From UBA6059 sp040222235 (lineage in GTDB: Bacteria; Bacteroidota; Bacteroidia; Cytophagales; Cyclobacteriaceae), in assembly GCA_040222235.1 (NCBI GenBank), contig JAVKDO010000012.1, positions 1 to 64,000 on the forward strand: a stretch of 64,000 nt of DNA, read 5' to 3'. Of this stretch, positions 1-8,654 are shown piece after piece. Position 1 is the first letter of the stretch. Every line of letters begins with the position of its first letter. The translations under genes were made by a program, and so were the position numbers. Below the pieces are notes generated by a model, which worked only from the letters and a program-made list of their open reading frames with translations, was not told where the DNA came from and made no database searches.

Positions 1-160
1 CTTTAAAAACTACCTGAGAGGCTATATCACTGGAGAAAATAGCTTGAAGGGCTTTGGTTACCCAATAGTCTTTCTCAATGTAGATATCCAATATCTGCAT
101 TTGCTGTGCGGTTGCACGAACGGCCTCGGTGAATAGCTTGGTATTTTCGTGCAACCTCAT
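1..160 (-). CDS. AbiEii-type nucleotidyltransferase toxin (partial, N-terminus only)
   Basis: Translating the minus strand from the ATG at 158-160 gives 53 residues that run off the left edge, beginning MRLHENTKLF and containing EKDYWVTKAL. This is the conserved N-terminus of the AbiEii/AbiGii nucleotidyltransferase toxin family; the GS-x-DxD active site would lie outside the window. The start overlaps the antitoxin stop as ATGA, the usual bicistronic abiE arrangement. In known type IV AbiE systems this protein is the toxin that modifies tRNA or another nucleotide substrate, causing growth arrest. Family seen; activity inferred. Confidence 0.85.
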   Translation of the reverse strand, partial: MRLHENTKLFTEAVRATAQQMQILDIYIEKDYWVTKALQAIFSSDIASQVVFK

Positions 161-882
161 ACGATATTCCAGTTTTCTGCTGCGGATAAAACACTCGCGA
201 TACTTTTGAGCTTGTATTTGGTAATCGGGTTGAGTGTCTTTTTGATTGTATCGGTGTAATCCTGTCTGGTCAATTGCTCCAATATGGCACCTAACAATGC
301 ACGGGTAGATGGAGGATACTTTTGAGACAATCTCACAATAGTTTTTTCTTCCTCAGAGGACAGCTCATTGATCAGCGCTTGCAATCGTTTAACAGCCTCT
401 ACCGGAGTAGTATCCGGTATTTTTTTGATATAGCGGAGTGCATCGAGCAGTTGCAGTAAAGGGATATTCTCTCGAGTAATCGTGTTGCGTTGACGAATAA
501 ATGCAATGATGTACCGCTCTCGTTTAAAAGAAGGACGTACTTCATTTTTACCTATCTGAATTTGGTTGCCAACCTGGGTGGTTAAGCCTAGCTGACTATA
601 GACACTCAAGCCTGTGAGGTAGCCGATTACTTTTCCATTGTCTTCTAGCAAGTCTTTAACCACCTGATATTGTGGTGGCGCTAATTCACCAAAGGTTGTT
701 TTTTCGGGCTTGTAGTATTTGCCTTTAGAAAGCTTGCTGATCTTACCAGTCTCAGCCATTCTGTTGAGGGCTTTGATAACAGCTTCCTTGCCATCCACCT
801 CATCAATAAAATCCTCATAGGTGAACACATAGCCTTTAGGAAGTCGATCTATTTTATTTGCTATGTACTCTGATATTTTCAT
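157..882 (-). CDS. AbiEi-type antitoxin (DUF6088 family)
   Basis: A 241-residue protein with an N-terminal winged-helix region (about residues 1-60, with GYVFTYEDF and KGKYYKP) and a C-terminal domain containing GYLTGLSVYSQLGLTTQ, typical of DUF6088/AbiEi antitoxins. In type IV AbiE systems the antitoxin counteracts AbiEii without binding it and represses its own promoter through the N-terminal DNA-binding domain. The gene precedes and overlaps the AbiEii toxin by 4 nt, so the pair is translationally coupled. An inverted repeat 32 bp upstream (914-941) is a good candidate operator. The call rests on family resemblance plus context. Confidence 0.85.
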   Translation of the reverse strand: MKISEYIANKIDRLPKGYVFTYEDFIDEVDGKEAVIKALNRMAETGKISKLSKGKYYKPEKTTFGELAPPQYQVVKDLLEDNGKVIGYLTGLSVYSQLGLTTQVGNQIQIGKNEVRPSFKRERYIIAFIRQRNTITRENIPLLQLLDALRYIKKIPDTTPVEAVKRLQALINELSSEEEKTIVRLSQKYPPSTRALLGAILEQLTRQDYTDTIKKTLNPITKYKLKSIASVLSAAENWNIV

Positions 883-913
883 GGATACAAGGATACCCTA
901 AGACATCCACTTT

Positions 914-941
914 GTCCAGTTTATTAATTAAAAAACTGGAC
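914..941. promoter_or_regulatory. Candidate AbiEi operator (inverted repeat)
   Basis: Arms GTCCAGTTT (914-922) and AAACTGGAC (933-941) are perfect inverted repeats around a 10-nt AT-rich spacer, about 32 bp upstream of the abiEi start. Characterised AbiEi antitoxins bind inverted repeats in their own promoter. The role is inferred from position. Confidence 0.45.
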
Positions 942-983
942 GTTTCATCTTTTGATTTAGAAAGTGGAACTTTAAAATATAGA

Positions 984-1037
984 GTGGTGTTAGCTTCATT
1001 ATAAAAGCTAAAGCTTTCAACATGAAGCTAACACCAC
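984..1037. repeat. 16-bp perfect inverted repeat
   Basis: GTGGTGTTAGCTTCAT (984-999) is matched by its exact reverse complement at 1022-1037 across a 22-nt loop. It lies between the 3' end of the DUF2130 gene and the abiE operon. No long T tract follows on either strand, so it is either a weak terminator for the DUF2130/RloC-like unit or a regulatory hairpin. Confidence 0.5.
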
Positions 1038-1121
1038 GCCATTTTGTCTTTTTGCTTCAACAATTCTATCAGTTTTTTCTCTAGCTATTATATGCTAAGC
1101 ATAGCAATTGTAGCATTTCAA

Positions 1122-2402
1122 TTAGTTTAAACCTTCATTTTTATCTGATTCGTCTAACGATTGATCATCTAACTCCAAAGCTTTTACTGATTGAACTGCA
1201 CTTCCTGCAATACCTTTGATAGAACCATACATATCAATAGTATTTGTAATCACTTTTTCTATCTGCTTTTCTCTTTCTTTCCAGATACGTTGCATAGATC
1301 GTTTTTCACTTTCTAGTGCAGTTTTCATACTTGAAAAACCTTCAACAATTGCTTCTACTTGCATACTAAAAGTATTACTTGTTAGATAATCATAAAGCAT
1401 GTGCATTTTATCGCCTCTGTTTTCTTGCGAGGTGATGGCCATGCTTAGTTGAATCACGGATTCTCTTAACACACTACACAAGCCCTTGAATTCATCGTAG
1501 CTACAAACCCAAACACCATCTCTCAACCCCATGCGATCCATGTCTGCAGGCATAGCTTCGGACACTAATACACCAATATCAGCGCCTTTTTCTCGCATAT
1601 CTGATTTAAATTTTTCAATCCATCCACTTTGAAAATCCTTGGTACGCTTACTTTCGTAATAGATTTTCCCGCAGTTTTGGCGGGTTCTGGTATTGACTAT
1701 TTGCAAACAATCAGCGCCTCTGGCACCTTTTTTAACTTCATCAATGGTATCAAGAGGAAAATGAGAAGCAAGCCACTCTTCAATCGCTAATTCTTGGACT
1801 TCTCCCTGAAGTTGCATAGAACCTTGCTCATGCTTGCGTTGCATTTCAGCTGTGAGTTTCTTTTGATCTTCAAGCTTCTTTTCAAGCTCTCTAACCTTTA
1901 ATTCGGTTCTGTCTTCCTCCGCTTTACGGATTTTATCTTTTTCTGTCTGAATAAGCTCATTCAGTTTTTTCTGACTCTCCGCTTCGATGGCTTCTTTTAT
2001 CTCTTCTTTTTCGCGCTTAAGTCTTTCAATCTCTGCTTTAGAGCGGTTAAGTTCTCTGACCTGCTCAGATTTTTCCTTAAGCTCTTTTTGCAAGGACTCA
2101 AACTGGTCGGATTGCTCTTCTAAAACCTTGGCTTTTAGCTTCTCTTCCAGTAGCTTTTTCTCCTGAGCAATCTGCTTGTCAAATCGCTCCTGAAAAAGTT
2201 CATTTTCTTTGCGTTTCTTATCTTCAAAGTCAGCTTTTTCTTGCTTTAACCGATCGTGTTCCGACTGAAATTTTTGACGCTCTTCTGATAGCTGAGCCTG
2301 ATATTTTAGCTTGATTTCGTCTTCCAGCTGATGCGCAAGGATATCTTGAACATCAATAGAAGTTCCACAATTAGGGCAGTTGATTTGGTTTTTATTGCTC
2401 AT
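1122..2402 (-). CDS. DUF2130 domain protein, putative PD-(D/E)xK nuclease
   Basis: 426 residues. The N-terminus has a zinc-ribbon-like CPNCG; residues about 20-205 form a highly charged coiled coil; the C-terminal half is the DUF2130 domain. There GADCLQIV followed by IYYESKRTK has the D-x(n)-ExK spacing of restriction-like nucleases. It lies 21 nt downstream of the RloC-like gene on the same strand, so the two probably form an operon. The substrate is unknown. A zinc ribbon plus coiled coil plus nuclease core suggests a DNA-associated enzyme; a defence role is inferred from the neighbours. Family assignment is firm, catalytic activity is not. Confidence 0.8.
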   Translation of the reverse strand: MSNKNQINCPNCGTSIDVQDILAHQLEDEIKLKYQAQLSEERQKFQSEHDRLKQEKADFEDKKRKENELFQERFDKQIAQEKKLLEEKLKAKVLEEQSDQFESLQKELKEKSEQVRELNRSKAEIERLKREKEEIKEAIEAESQKKLNELIQTEKDKIRKAEEDRTELKVRELEKKLEDQKKLTAEMQRKHEQGSMQLQGEVQELAIEEWLASHFPLDTIDEVKKGARGADCLQIVNTRTRQNCGKIYYESKRTKDFQSGWIEKFKSDMREKGADIGVLVSEAMPADMDRMGLRDGVWVCSYDEFKGLCSVLRESVIQLSMAITSQENRGDKMHMLYDYLTSNTFSMQVEAIVEGFSSMKTALESEKRSMQRIWKEREKQIEKVITNTIDMYGSIKGIAGSAVQSVKALELDDQSLDESDKNEGLN

Positions 2403-2423
2403 AAATGCTCACTAAATTCTATT

Positions 2424-4718
2424 TCAAGCTAAGGCTGGAACCTCCAGAATCTCCTCTTCCATCATTTTCTCATAATGATCTTTACCAATGACTTTGAAAA
2501 TATCCATGAACACACTAAACAAAATTTGTGGCCGTTCATTGGATATTTTTTGATAGTAAACGGCATCCATTGCAGTTACTTTATGGCTCTCGTCGTTAAT
2601 TGACGATATAAAAGCATACTTAACGTAGTAATGAGGGCTACTTTGATCTTCATTCAAAAGAGATCCCCATGAGTCTTTTCCTAACCCTAAAAAGTAAACG
2701 TAACTTTCAATTACTCGTCTCATAGTATTAGCAATAGCAACATTTAAAGCTGAGTCAATGGGTAGATTATCTTTTAATTCCTTTAACGTTTGCCATAGCA
2801 TGGTGTAATCGTCTAAAACCACTTTATTATACTGACCGGAAATAAACGTCTTACTATTGATTTTTTCCACTTTATAGTGCCAATAATCTGTACACATTGG
2901 GCGCCTATCAAATGACACTTCTTTGTAGAAATACAAGTTATGAGTAAAAATTAAGACTTGGGAAATAGCCTTATTTTTGAATGATTTTCGATCAGACCTT
3001 GAGTCATCGCCTTTTCTCAAAATAAGCTGGTGTATAAGAGTAGATACTACGAAAAGTGCCTGACTATCTAAGCTTGATACAGGGTCATCAATGACAATAA
3101 TCTTTTTCTTTGTTCCATTACTTTGAATGTCGTCCGTTCCGATACAAAGTTGGAAAAAGTATAAGAATGAAATAAAGCTCTTTTCTCCTTCACTTAAGCT
3201 TTTGAAAATGGGTTCTTTGCTAGTACTGTTTGGTCTCTTGAGATAATACTGTGAAATATCGTTGATGACTTCTTTCTCGTCTATCTCAAAACTTTCAAAG
3301 CCAGAGTTTTTAAGAATAACATTGATGTTATCAACAGCTTCTTTCGTATTAACTGTTTGACTTCTCAGTCTTTCAATATTTTCTCTTGCGGAAAGATCTC
3401 TTCGATTATAGCTTTCGATCAATTCTCCGACCAAAACCCTTATACGATTATATTTCACATCTCTTGATGCAAATTCATCAATACGAGATCGACACGTATC
3501 AGCGATAAAAATCCAAATGCCAGAAATTAGTTTCTTCTTATTGGTATCAAGCTCAGAGTATAAGGCATTCACCTCTTTTATAGATTTAAGTATTAATGAC
3601 AGTTCATCCTTAAAAGAAGATAAAGAAACAAGACTCTTCCTTTCATTGCCATTTTTTAATTTGTCCTCAATTATCTTAATGTTCTTTTCGAAGTGCGCTT
3701 GCAATCCAATGTAAACATTTGAAACAGAATTGCTTGGGTTATGACTCCCTTGGAGAAAGAGAATGTTTGCTCGAAAGCCCTCTGTTGACTCTCGATATTG
3801 CTTAAGAAGCAATTTTATATGATTGATTTTTTCAGTGTACGTATCATCAAAAAACTCCGAAAATTGCTTCCTGAGTTCATCATCAATCGTTTGTCGTTGG
3901 CAAAACGGGCACGTGCCATTTGATTTTTCCAAAAAATACAGACCTTCTTCAACCCATCTTCTTGCATTCAATGATTTGATTAGCGAGGCGATATCAACAT
4001 CTTCATTACCAATAATAATTTCATTTAAAAGGCTCTTTAATTCACGTTCTAATCGACGTATGTTTTTGTATTGGTTTATATCTATTGATGCGGTAATTTC
4101 TATTATTTCACTTTCATAAAGCTGACTGTATCTATTCGTTAATTGTTCTATTGAAGCTACTTCCTGAATTGGCCTCTCTAAGATTTTCTTGAGGTTATTT
4201 AGGTGTCCAGTCTTACTTCCTGAATGAGCTAGAGATATTTTTGAAAACGTGGAAAAAGTATCTCGCTTACTCCAACAAAATTCTAAAAGTGATTTTTCCT
4301 TTGTAGACCGGTCATCTTGTATCGAAGAAATTACCTGATGCTTTTTCTCTATACTCTTCTTGAATGATTGAATCAGGGACTCTTCATCGGAAATCTTCTG
4401 ATCAATAGTTTCGTTTGCGCTATTGAGCGAAAAAACCCCTTTTAAAAGAGCATTTCTATTAAAGTTGTTTTCTGTGAAATTCTCATCAAATACCAATATC
4501 TGATGACTAACAGGATCGTACCCATTTTCCGAACACTTACGAAAGGCATTATCTCTTTCTGCTTCTGAAAGACAAAGATTTGAGAGATATTTTGCTATTG
4601 TCGATTTACCAGAACCATTTGCGCCAAAAAAGAAGTTTAACTTTTTTAAATCAACAAGCTCAACGCCTTCTTCAGGATCATAGCTAGCAACATCTTTTAT
4701 GAGAATTTTTTCAATCAT
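2424..4718 (-). CDS. AAA_13-family ATPase, RloC/PrrC-like anticodon nuclease
   Basis: 764 residues with an ABC/SMC-type ATPase: Walker A GANGSGKST (32-40), a CPFC zinc-hook-like motif near residue 268 in the coiled coil, signature SLSEGEKSF near 505, Walker B IIVIDDP near 535, and an H-loop FTHN. The C-terminus carries R667 and E671 in MRRVIES and H712 in NDESH. This arrangement resembles the Arg-x3-Glu...His catalytic triad of PrrC and RloC anticodon nucleases, which cleave or excise the tRNA wobble nucleotide on phage infection or DNA damage. It is followed by the DUF2130 gene. No restriction-modification genes are adjacent, which is common for RloC but not for PrrC. ATPase family certain; nuclease function inferred from the triad. 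Confidence 0.82.
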   Translation of the reverse strand: MIEKILIKDVASYDPEEGVELVDLKKLNFFFGANGSGKSTIAKYLSNLCLSEAERDNAFRKCSENGYDPVSHQILVFDENFTENNFNRNALLKGVFSLNSANETIDQKISDEESLIQSFKKSIEKKHQVISSIQDDRSTKEKSLLEFCWSKRDTFSTFSKISLAHSGSKTGHLNNLKKILERPIQEVASIEQLTNRYSQLYESEIIEITASIDINQYKNIRRLERELKSLLNEIIIGNEDVDIASLIKSLNARRWVEEGLYFLEKSNGTCPFCQRQTIDDELRKQFSEFFDDTYTEKINHIKLLLKQYRESTEGFRANILFLQGSHNPSNSVSNVYIGLQAHFEKNIKIIEDKLKNGNERKSLVSLSSFKDELSLILKSIKEVNALYSELDTNKKKLISGIWIFIADTCRSRIDEFASRDVKYNRIRVLVGELIESYNRRDLSARENIERLRSQTVNTKEAVDNINVILKNSGFESFEIDEKEVINDISQYYLKRPNSTSKEPIFKSLSEGEKSFISFLYFFQLCIGTDDIQSNGTKKKIIVIDDPVSSLDSQALFVVSTLIHQLILRKGDDSRSDRKSFKNKAISQVLIFTHNLYFYKEVSFDRRPMCTDYWHYKVEKINSKTFISGQYNKVVLDDYTMLWQTLKELKDNLPIDSALNVAIANTMRRVIESYVYFLGLGKDSWGSLLNEDQSSPHYYVKYAFISSINDESHKVTAMDAVYYQKISNERPQILFSVFMDIFKVIGKDHYEKMMEEEILEVPALA

Positions 4719-4875
4719 ATTCTTTAGAGGGTTCGATTTTTTCCAGTCCTGATCCTACCCTAAATCAACTGTGGTTGCAAAATATCTCTCAAGCCTTGTC
4801 TTTAGATCGGTACCAACCAAGTCTCATCTAGGCTAAAGAACCTTTGAAATCTATTATTGATTGGCCGAGAGACTT

Positions 4876-5412
4876 TCATTTCTGGATTGAGAATGAAATA
4901 GGCTCTACTTCTTCCTCTAGATTAAGTGAATTGAGATTGGCTAGGGTTCTTGATAGGTTTGTGTCTTCATCAAAATCCCAAAAGCCAATTGTATCACCGT
5001 TAAATATGAAGCTTACTCTACCTTCAACACAGTTAAGGTTTCCTGTAAGCCCTCTCAATATCTCTACATTTTGAAACTCTAATGTATCTACATCACCATT
5101 TCCAAAATCCAAGAAATACCTGATATAGGCAGGATGATTCGTCAAAAACGCAAAATCAATCCCCACAAAGACGGTATTGTTGATCTCTCGAATAGCAAAT
5201 CCCTCAAATTCTATTGCTTGACTTTCCGATCTAAACGACAGTTGATCAATAGAATGATCAGGACTAGAGAAATAGTCCTGATCTCCTTCTAAAAAATTGT
5301 AAAATACAGGAAAGGATACACCGCCACCACTGCTATCAGCACATTCATCATCTGCACACCCAATAAAGATTGTGGCAAGAATTAATGAAACGAAAATAGT
5401 GACAACTCTCAT
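4876..5412 (-). CDS. Small lipoprotein of unknown function
   Basis: 178 residues with a signal peptide ending in a lipobox (ATIFIGC, Cys at about 19) and then an acidic, beta-rich domain with no family I recognise. The start codon lies immediately after the stop of the upstream T9SS metalloprotease gene (no gap), so the two are probably co-transcribed. The arrangement suggests a surface or periplasmic partner or inhibitor of the protease, but nothing in the sequence proves it. Confidence 0.65.
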   Translation of the reverse strand: MRVVTIFVSLILATIFIGCADDECADSSGGGVSFPVFYNFLEGDQDYFSSPDHSIDQLSFRSESQAIEFEGFAIREINNTVFVGIDFAFLTNHPAYIRYFLDFGNGDVDTLEFQNVEILRGLTGNLNCVEGRVSFIFNGDTIGFWDFDEDTNLSRTLANLNSLNLEEEVEPISFSIQK

Positions 5413-7317
5413 TTATCGTTTGATAATAGTTTGTTCAACAAGCTCCCCATTTAATAAATAACGAATGATATAGTATCCTTCTTTTAATCCTGCCACATTT
5501 AAGGACTCTCCAGACTTAATTACGTCAACATTAAAAACTTGCTCACCAGAAGATAGACTTACCATGATAACATTGGTTACCATAAACCCCTCATCTGCCT
5601 GAACCAGTTTCAACTCTGCGTCAACTGGATTCGGTGCAAACAATCTCTCATTACCGTGAGCTACTAGAAGAGGTGGTGTACCGCTGCCGCCAATGGATAC
5701 ATATTTACTCTTTGAGACTACAGTACCACAAATATTATTGACGGTAACCGATACGTAACCAGGACTTGGGAAGGCCGGTGCTCGAAGGCTTGCAGAGAAT
5801 GTCCCTTGCCCGCTGGTCACTGACCATCCTGGAGGTGCTGACCATGTGTAAGATGCGCCTGAATAGTACTCTGTATAGTAAGAATAGTTTCTCGGATATG
5901 ACTCATTCGGCACTTGTGATGGTCCAGTGATTGCTATTGTCTTATCATCGACCTCAACATATTTTCTTGATACAGATCCACCACATAGAGGCATTACCTG
6001 GACGTACTCTCCGTAAGTGGCTCCACTGGCTCGAATGGAAACACTACTCGATCCTTGACCAATAATATTCCAGCCAGATGGGATTAACCATTCATAATCA
6101 AATGGTGATCCACTGGAAATACTTGTACTGAATGTATAATACTGGTTTGGACAAATCTTGGACGGGCCTGAAATACTACCGCTGGCAGAAGTCGACTTGA
6201 AGCTGAACAGACTTTTGTTTATCTCCGATAGTATTATGGCTTTCTGTCCGTAAGTAAATACATCGGCACAAGTCCAACTATTGGCATAACTCATCACGTT
6301 CGTCACCATTGGTGTCCATGTTACGCCCCAGTTATCTGTACCTACAGCTCCAGTTAATTGACAACTCCCATTCACAGTAATACCCTCGATATTTGGGTCT
6401 CCTGGTGTATCACATAGTTTATCCCCATTGACTTCACACTTCTTTTTGTTGTAGTTAACTGGGCTACATGAAAAACCTTGCAGCATAGTACGACTAACAG
6501 GTTCCTGTTCACAATTACCAGCTCCGCCATTGTCAGCTGAACTAATTCCCATATTCACGTGCGTGTGCTGTAGTCCGAAATTATGCCCTAACTCATGGGC
6601 CAACAATGTATTACTCGTTCCTTGTCTTATGAAACATGCCTTGCTAGGAATACCATCAGCTTGTCCGGTTTTATGAGCTGTTCTGACTCCATGGATATTC
6701 AAGGCATTGTTGTCTCTGTAAGTACCTCCAAACATGGCGTCAGCCTCATTATCATCAGCAATATCAAAGTATGGGCTATTATTAATGTATTGAATATTAC
6801 ACTTGACGTAAAACTGAATTGGCAAACCATTGTCCCAAAAGATCTTTTGAGCTTTAACTAGTCGATCAGTTAGCTCAGATAACGAAACGCCATCTTGTAA
6901 CGCACTGTTTCTGTGAATCCAGAATTTGACAGGAAAGTAATAGACTGTTCCTCCTGTGGCTGCTATAGCACTAACAACAGTTTGTTCGTCTAATAGCTCC
7001 TCTCCGGGTCTTAGTCCAAGATCTCCCTTAACTTCACTAAGGAGTAGCTCTTTTCCATTGTAAAGACCCATGTTGTCCAGTTGATCGAAGTAATCATCTG
7101 GCATACTGAAACCATGCTCACGAAGCACCGTCAGGAGTACCTTATTGTTCCCAACGTAGTCTCTCTTATTGATGGCTTCCAATTCTTCTGGGGACGCTAT
7201 AGTCCCACACTCATAATCAACGGGCTTTACATCGTTGATACTTAACTTTTCCTGATCCTGAGCAAACACTGGGTAAGTCAAGATCCAGCTTAAAAAACAG
7301 CATACTAGAGTTCTCAT
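5413..7317 (-). CDS. Secreted zinc metalloprotease with T9SS C-terminal sorting domain
   Basis: 634 residues: signal peptide (1-20, ending VFAQ), a pro-region, then a metzincin-type zinc site HELGHNFGLQH near residues 240-250 (HExxHxxGxxH) with a downstream SYANSWTC Met-turn candidate, which fits the M43 pappalysin or a related metzincin family. Two Ig/PKD-like modules follow (about 380-550), and the last about 75 residues (LFAPNPVDAELKL to the terminal IIKR) are a type A T9SS sorting domain. The product should be exported across the outer membrane and released or anchored. It is adjacent to a small lipoprotein gene. Exact peptidase family uncertain; zinc protease and T9SS cargo are clear. 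Confidence 0.85.
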   Translation of the reverse strand: MRTLVCCFLSWILTYPVFAQDQEKLSINDVKPVDYECGTIASPEELEAINKRDYVGNNKVLLTVLREHGFSMPDDYFDQLDNMGLYNGKELLLSEVKGDLGLRPGEELLDEQTVVSAIAATGGTVYYFPVKFWIHRNSALQDGVSLSELTDRLVKAQKIFWDNGLPIQFYVKCNIQYINNSPYFDIADDNEADAMFGGTYRDNNALNIHGVRTAHKTGQADGIPSKACFIRQGTSNTLLAHELGHNFGLQHTHVNMGISSADNGGAGNCEQEPVSRTMLQGFSCSPVNYNKKKCEVNGDKLCDTPGDPNIEGITVNGSCQLTGAVGTDNWGVTWTPMVTNVMSYANSWTCADVFTYGQKAIILSEINKSLFSFKSTSASGSISGPSKICPNQYYTFSTSISSGSPFDYEWLIPSGWNIIGQGSSSVSIRASGATYGEYVQVMPLCGGSVSRKYVEVDDKTIAITGPSQVPNESYPRNYSYYTEYYSGASYTWSAPPGWSVTSGQGTFSASLRAPAFPSPGYVSVTVNNICGTVVSKSKYVSIGGSGTPPLLVAHGNERLFAPNPVDAELKLVQADEGFMVTNVIMVSLSSGEQVFNVDVIKSGESLNVAGLKEGYYIIRYLLNGELVEQTIIKR

Positions 7318-7696
7318 TTTTAATGATAGCGTTTAAGTGTGTAAAAATGATCTCTCTATTAGCTTGTGTAAAGCTAGATAACAAAAAGCTAATTTTCATG
7401 ATATTCATCATCTTTTTAAACGTATAAATTCTGCCATAATCGTTCCATTCCTCACATAATCCACACATCTTCTCATAACACCCGACGGCTACAGAGATTA
7501 GTATCAACAATTTTTCTTAATATACTATCAGTTTCATTCGAAAGTAGGTACTTGAAGCACTCACGTTTTTGCTGTTTTTCTCAACTAACGGTTAGTGAAC
7601 ACCACCTAGCTCACAGAAATAGACATTTAGGTTGTTCCTTGTTTTGAACTGCCTAGTTAGGAATTAAATTTAAGCTCAGAGCTAACAGCTACCATC
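7318..7696. other. Intergenic region between divergent genes
   Basis: 379 bp separating the metalloprotease (minus) from the Abi-alpha gene (plus). Apart from the promoter-like sequence at 7644-7673 I see no RNA gene, repeat or convincing small coding region. The short reading frame across 7217-7510 overlaps the protease start and lacks support. Confidence 0.5.
7644..7673 (+). promoter_or_regulatory. Bacteroidota-type promoter of the Abi-alpha gene
   Basis: TTTG at 7644-7647, an 18-nt spacer, then TAAATTTA at 7666-7673, a 7 of 8 match to TAnnTTTG. The start codon follows at 7697. Spacing is one base short of the usual 19-21. Confidence 0.4.
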
Positions 7697-8341
7697 ATGA
7701 AGTCTTTAGTAAACAAGGCATTCTCTTATCTGGACTATTTAATCAAGCCATCATTAGAAGAGCTAGGAGGCATACTTGGCGATCAGGTCAAAGTATTGCG
7801 ATATCAAAATCAATTACGCTTAGTCCAGAAGGTTAAAAAGAAACACCGAGATCGAGGAATTAGCCCCCGACAAATTCCACTTAAGACCATTGCCAGCATG
7901 CTCAATCATGCGTCTTACGAAGAAGAACCCCGACTTGTAGACATGTGGGCATCTTTGTTAGCCAATGCCACAGACAGTGACAATCAGATAGATTATCATC
8001 ATGTTCTATCTAAAATACTGAGCGAAATGTCCTCTCATGAGGCTCTTGTTATGAGTAGTTTGGCTAAGCGTGTCACGAACAACTCTGGAGTTTCATACTT
8101 TGATAGAGGTACCATAGTGAAATTGCTTGATCCTGATAACTCGGATCAAATGGATATTAAAGCAAAATCTTCAGCTCAGATCGTAATAGATAATTTCGTT
8201 CGCCTTGGTCTTATATCGATAAGGCCACCTAACACAAGTGGTAAGGCAAGATTTTTCAAGCACATTCAACGCTCACGTTACGAGTTCACTATGCTTGGAA
8301 AGACATTTATTCAGGAATGTGAGATCATATCTAATTTATGA
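7697..8341 (+). CDS. Abi-alpha (DUF4393) family protein
   Basis: 214 residues. The N-terminus LIKPSLEELGGILGDQV and the central RGISPRQIPLKTIASMLNHASYEEE followed by LVDMWASLLANA match the DUF4393/Abi-alpha family, named for an abortive phage infection protein. A winged-helix-like C-terminus is possible (IDNFVRLGLISIRPP). It is a single-gene unit with its own promoter-like sequence, between the T9SS protease and tRNA-Thr. The mechanism of Abi-alpha proteins is not well established, so a phage-defence role is by family name and by its position beside other defence genes. Confidence 0.75.
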   Translation: MKSLVNKAFSYLDYLIKPSLEELGGILGDQVKVLRYQNQLRLVQKVKKKHRDRGISPRQIPLKTIASMLNHASYEEEPRLVDMWASLLANATDSDNQIDYHHVLSKILSEMSSHEALVMSSLAKRVTNNSGVSYFDRGTIVKLLDPDNSDQMDIKAKSSAQIVIDNFVRLGLISIRPPNTSGKARFFKHIQRSRYEFTMLGKTFIQECEIISNL

Positions 8342-8473
8342 AAATCACCTCTACGATAATTTCCATAACAATAATTGTTTGAGAATGCGCCTGTACGCGT
8401 GTATCCACCGCTTTTGGGAATTGGGAGTGGTAAATATTCTCTGGGAAAAACGCGCGGATAACGCGCGGGAACA

Positions 8474-8507
8474 TAAAAAAAGGCAGTCACATAAAATGTA
8501 ACTGCCT
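8474..8507 (-). terminator. Rho-independent terminator of tRNA-Thr
   Basis: A hairpin of AGGCAGTCACAT and ATGTAACTGCCT (8481-8507) with one G-U pair and an AAA loop, followed on the minus strand by a run of T (plus-strand A at 8475-8481). It sits just after the tRNA 3' end. Confidence 0.8.
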
Positions 8508-8517
8508 GATTATCAAG

Positions 8518-8590
<73 letters not shown>

Positions 8591-8605
8591 CTCATTTTGG
8601 GATGG

Positions 8606-8636
8606 CAAAACTATACGAGTTTTGGTCTTTTGCAAA
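8606..8636 (-). promoter_or_regulatory. Promoter of tRNA-Thr
   Basis: On the minus strand TTTG (8636-8633), a 19-nt spacer, and TAGTTTTG (8613-8606), a perfect match to the Bacteroidota -33/-7 consensus. The tRNA 5' end follows 15 nt downstream. Confidence 0.75.
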
Positions 8637-8654
8637 ACCTAGATTAGAAAAATA

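Noticed and set aside
7217..7510. 97-residue minus-strand frame at the protease start
   Set aside because: Overlaps the signal peptide of the metalloprotease in another frame; a shadow.
8449..8470. Short direct repeat AACGCGCGG-AT-AACGCGCGG
   Set aside because: Two adjacent 9-bp copies only, no context suggesting function or att site.
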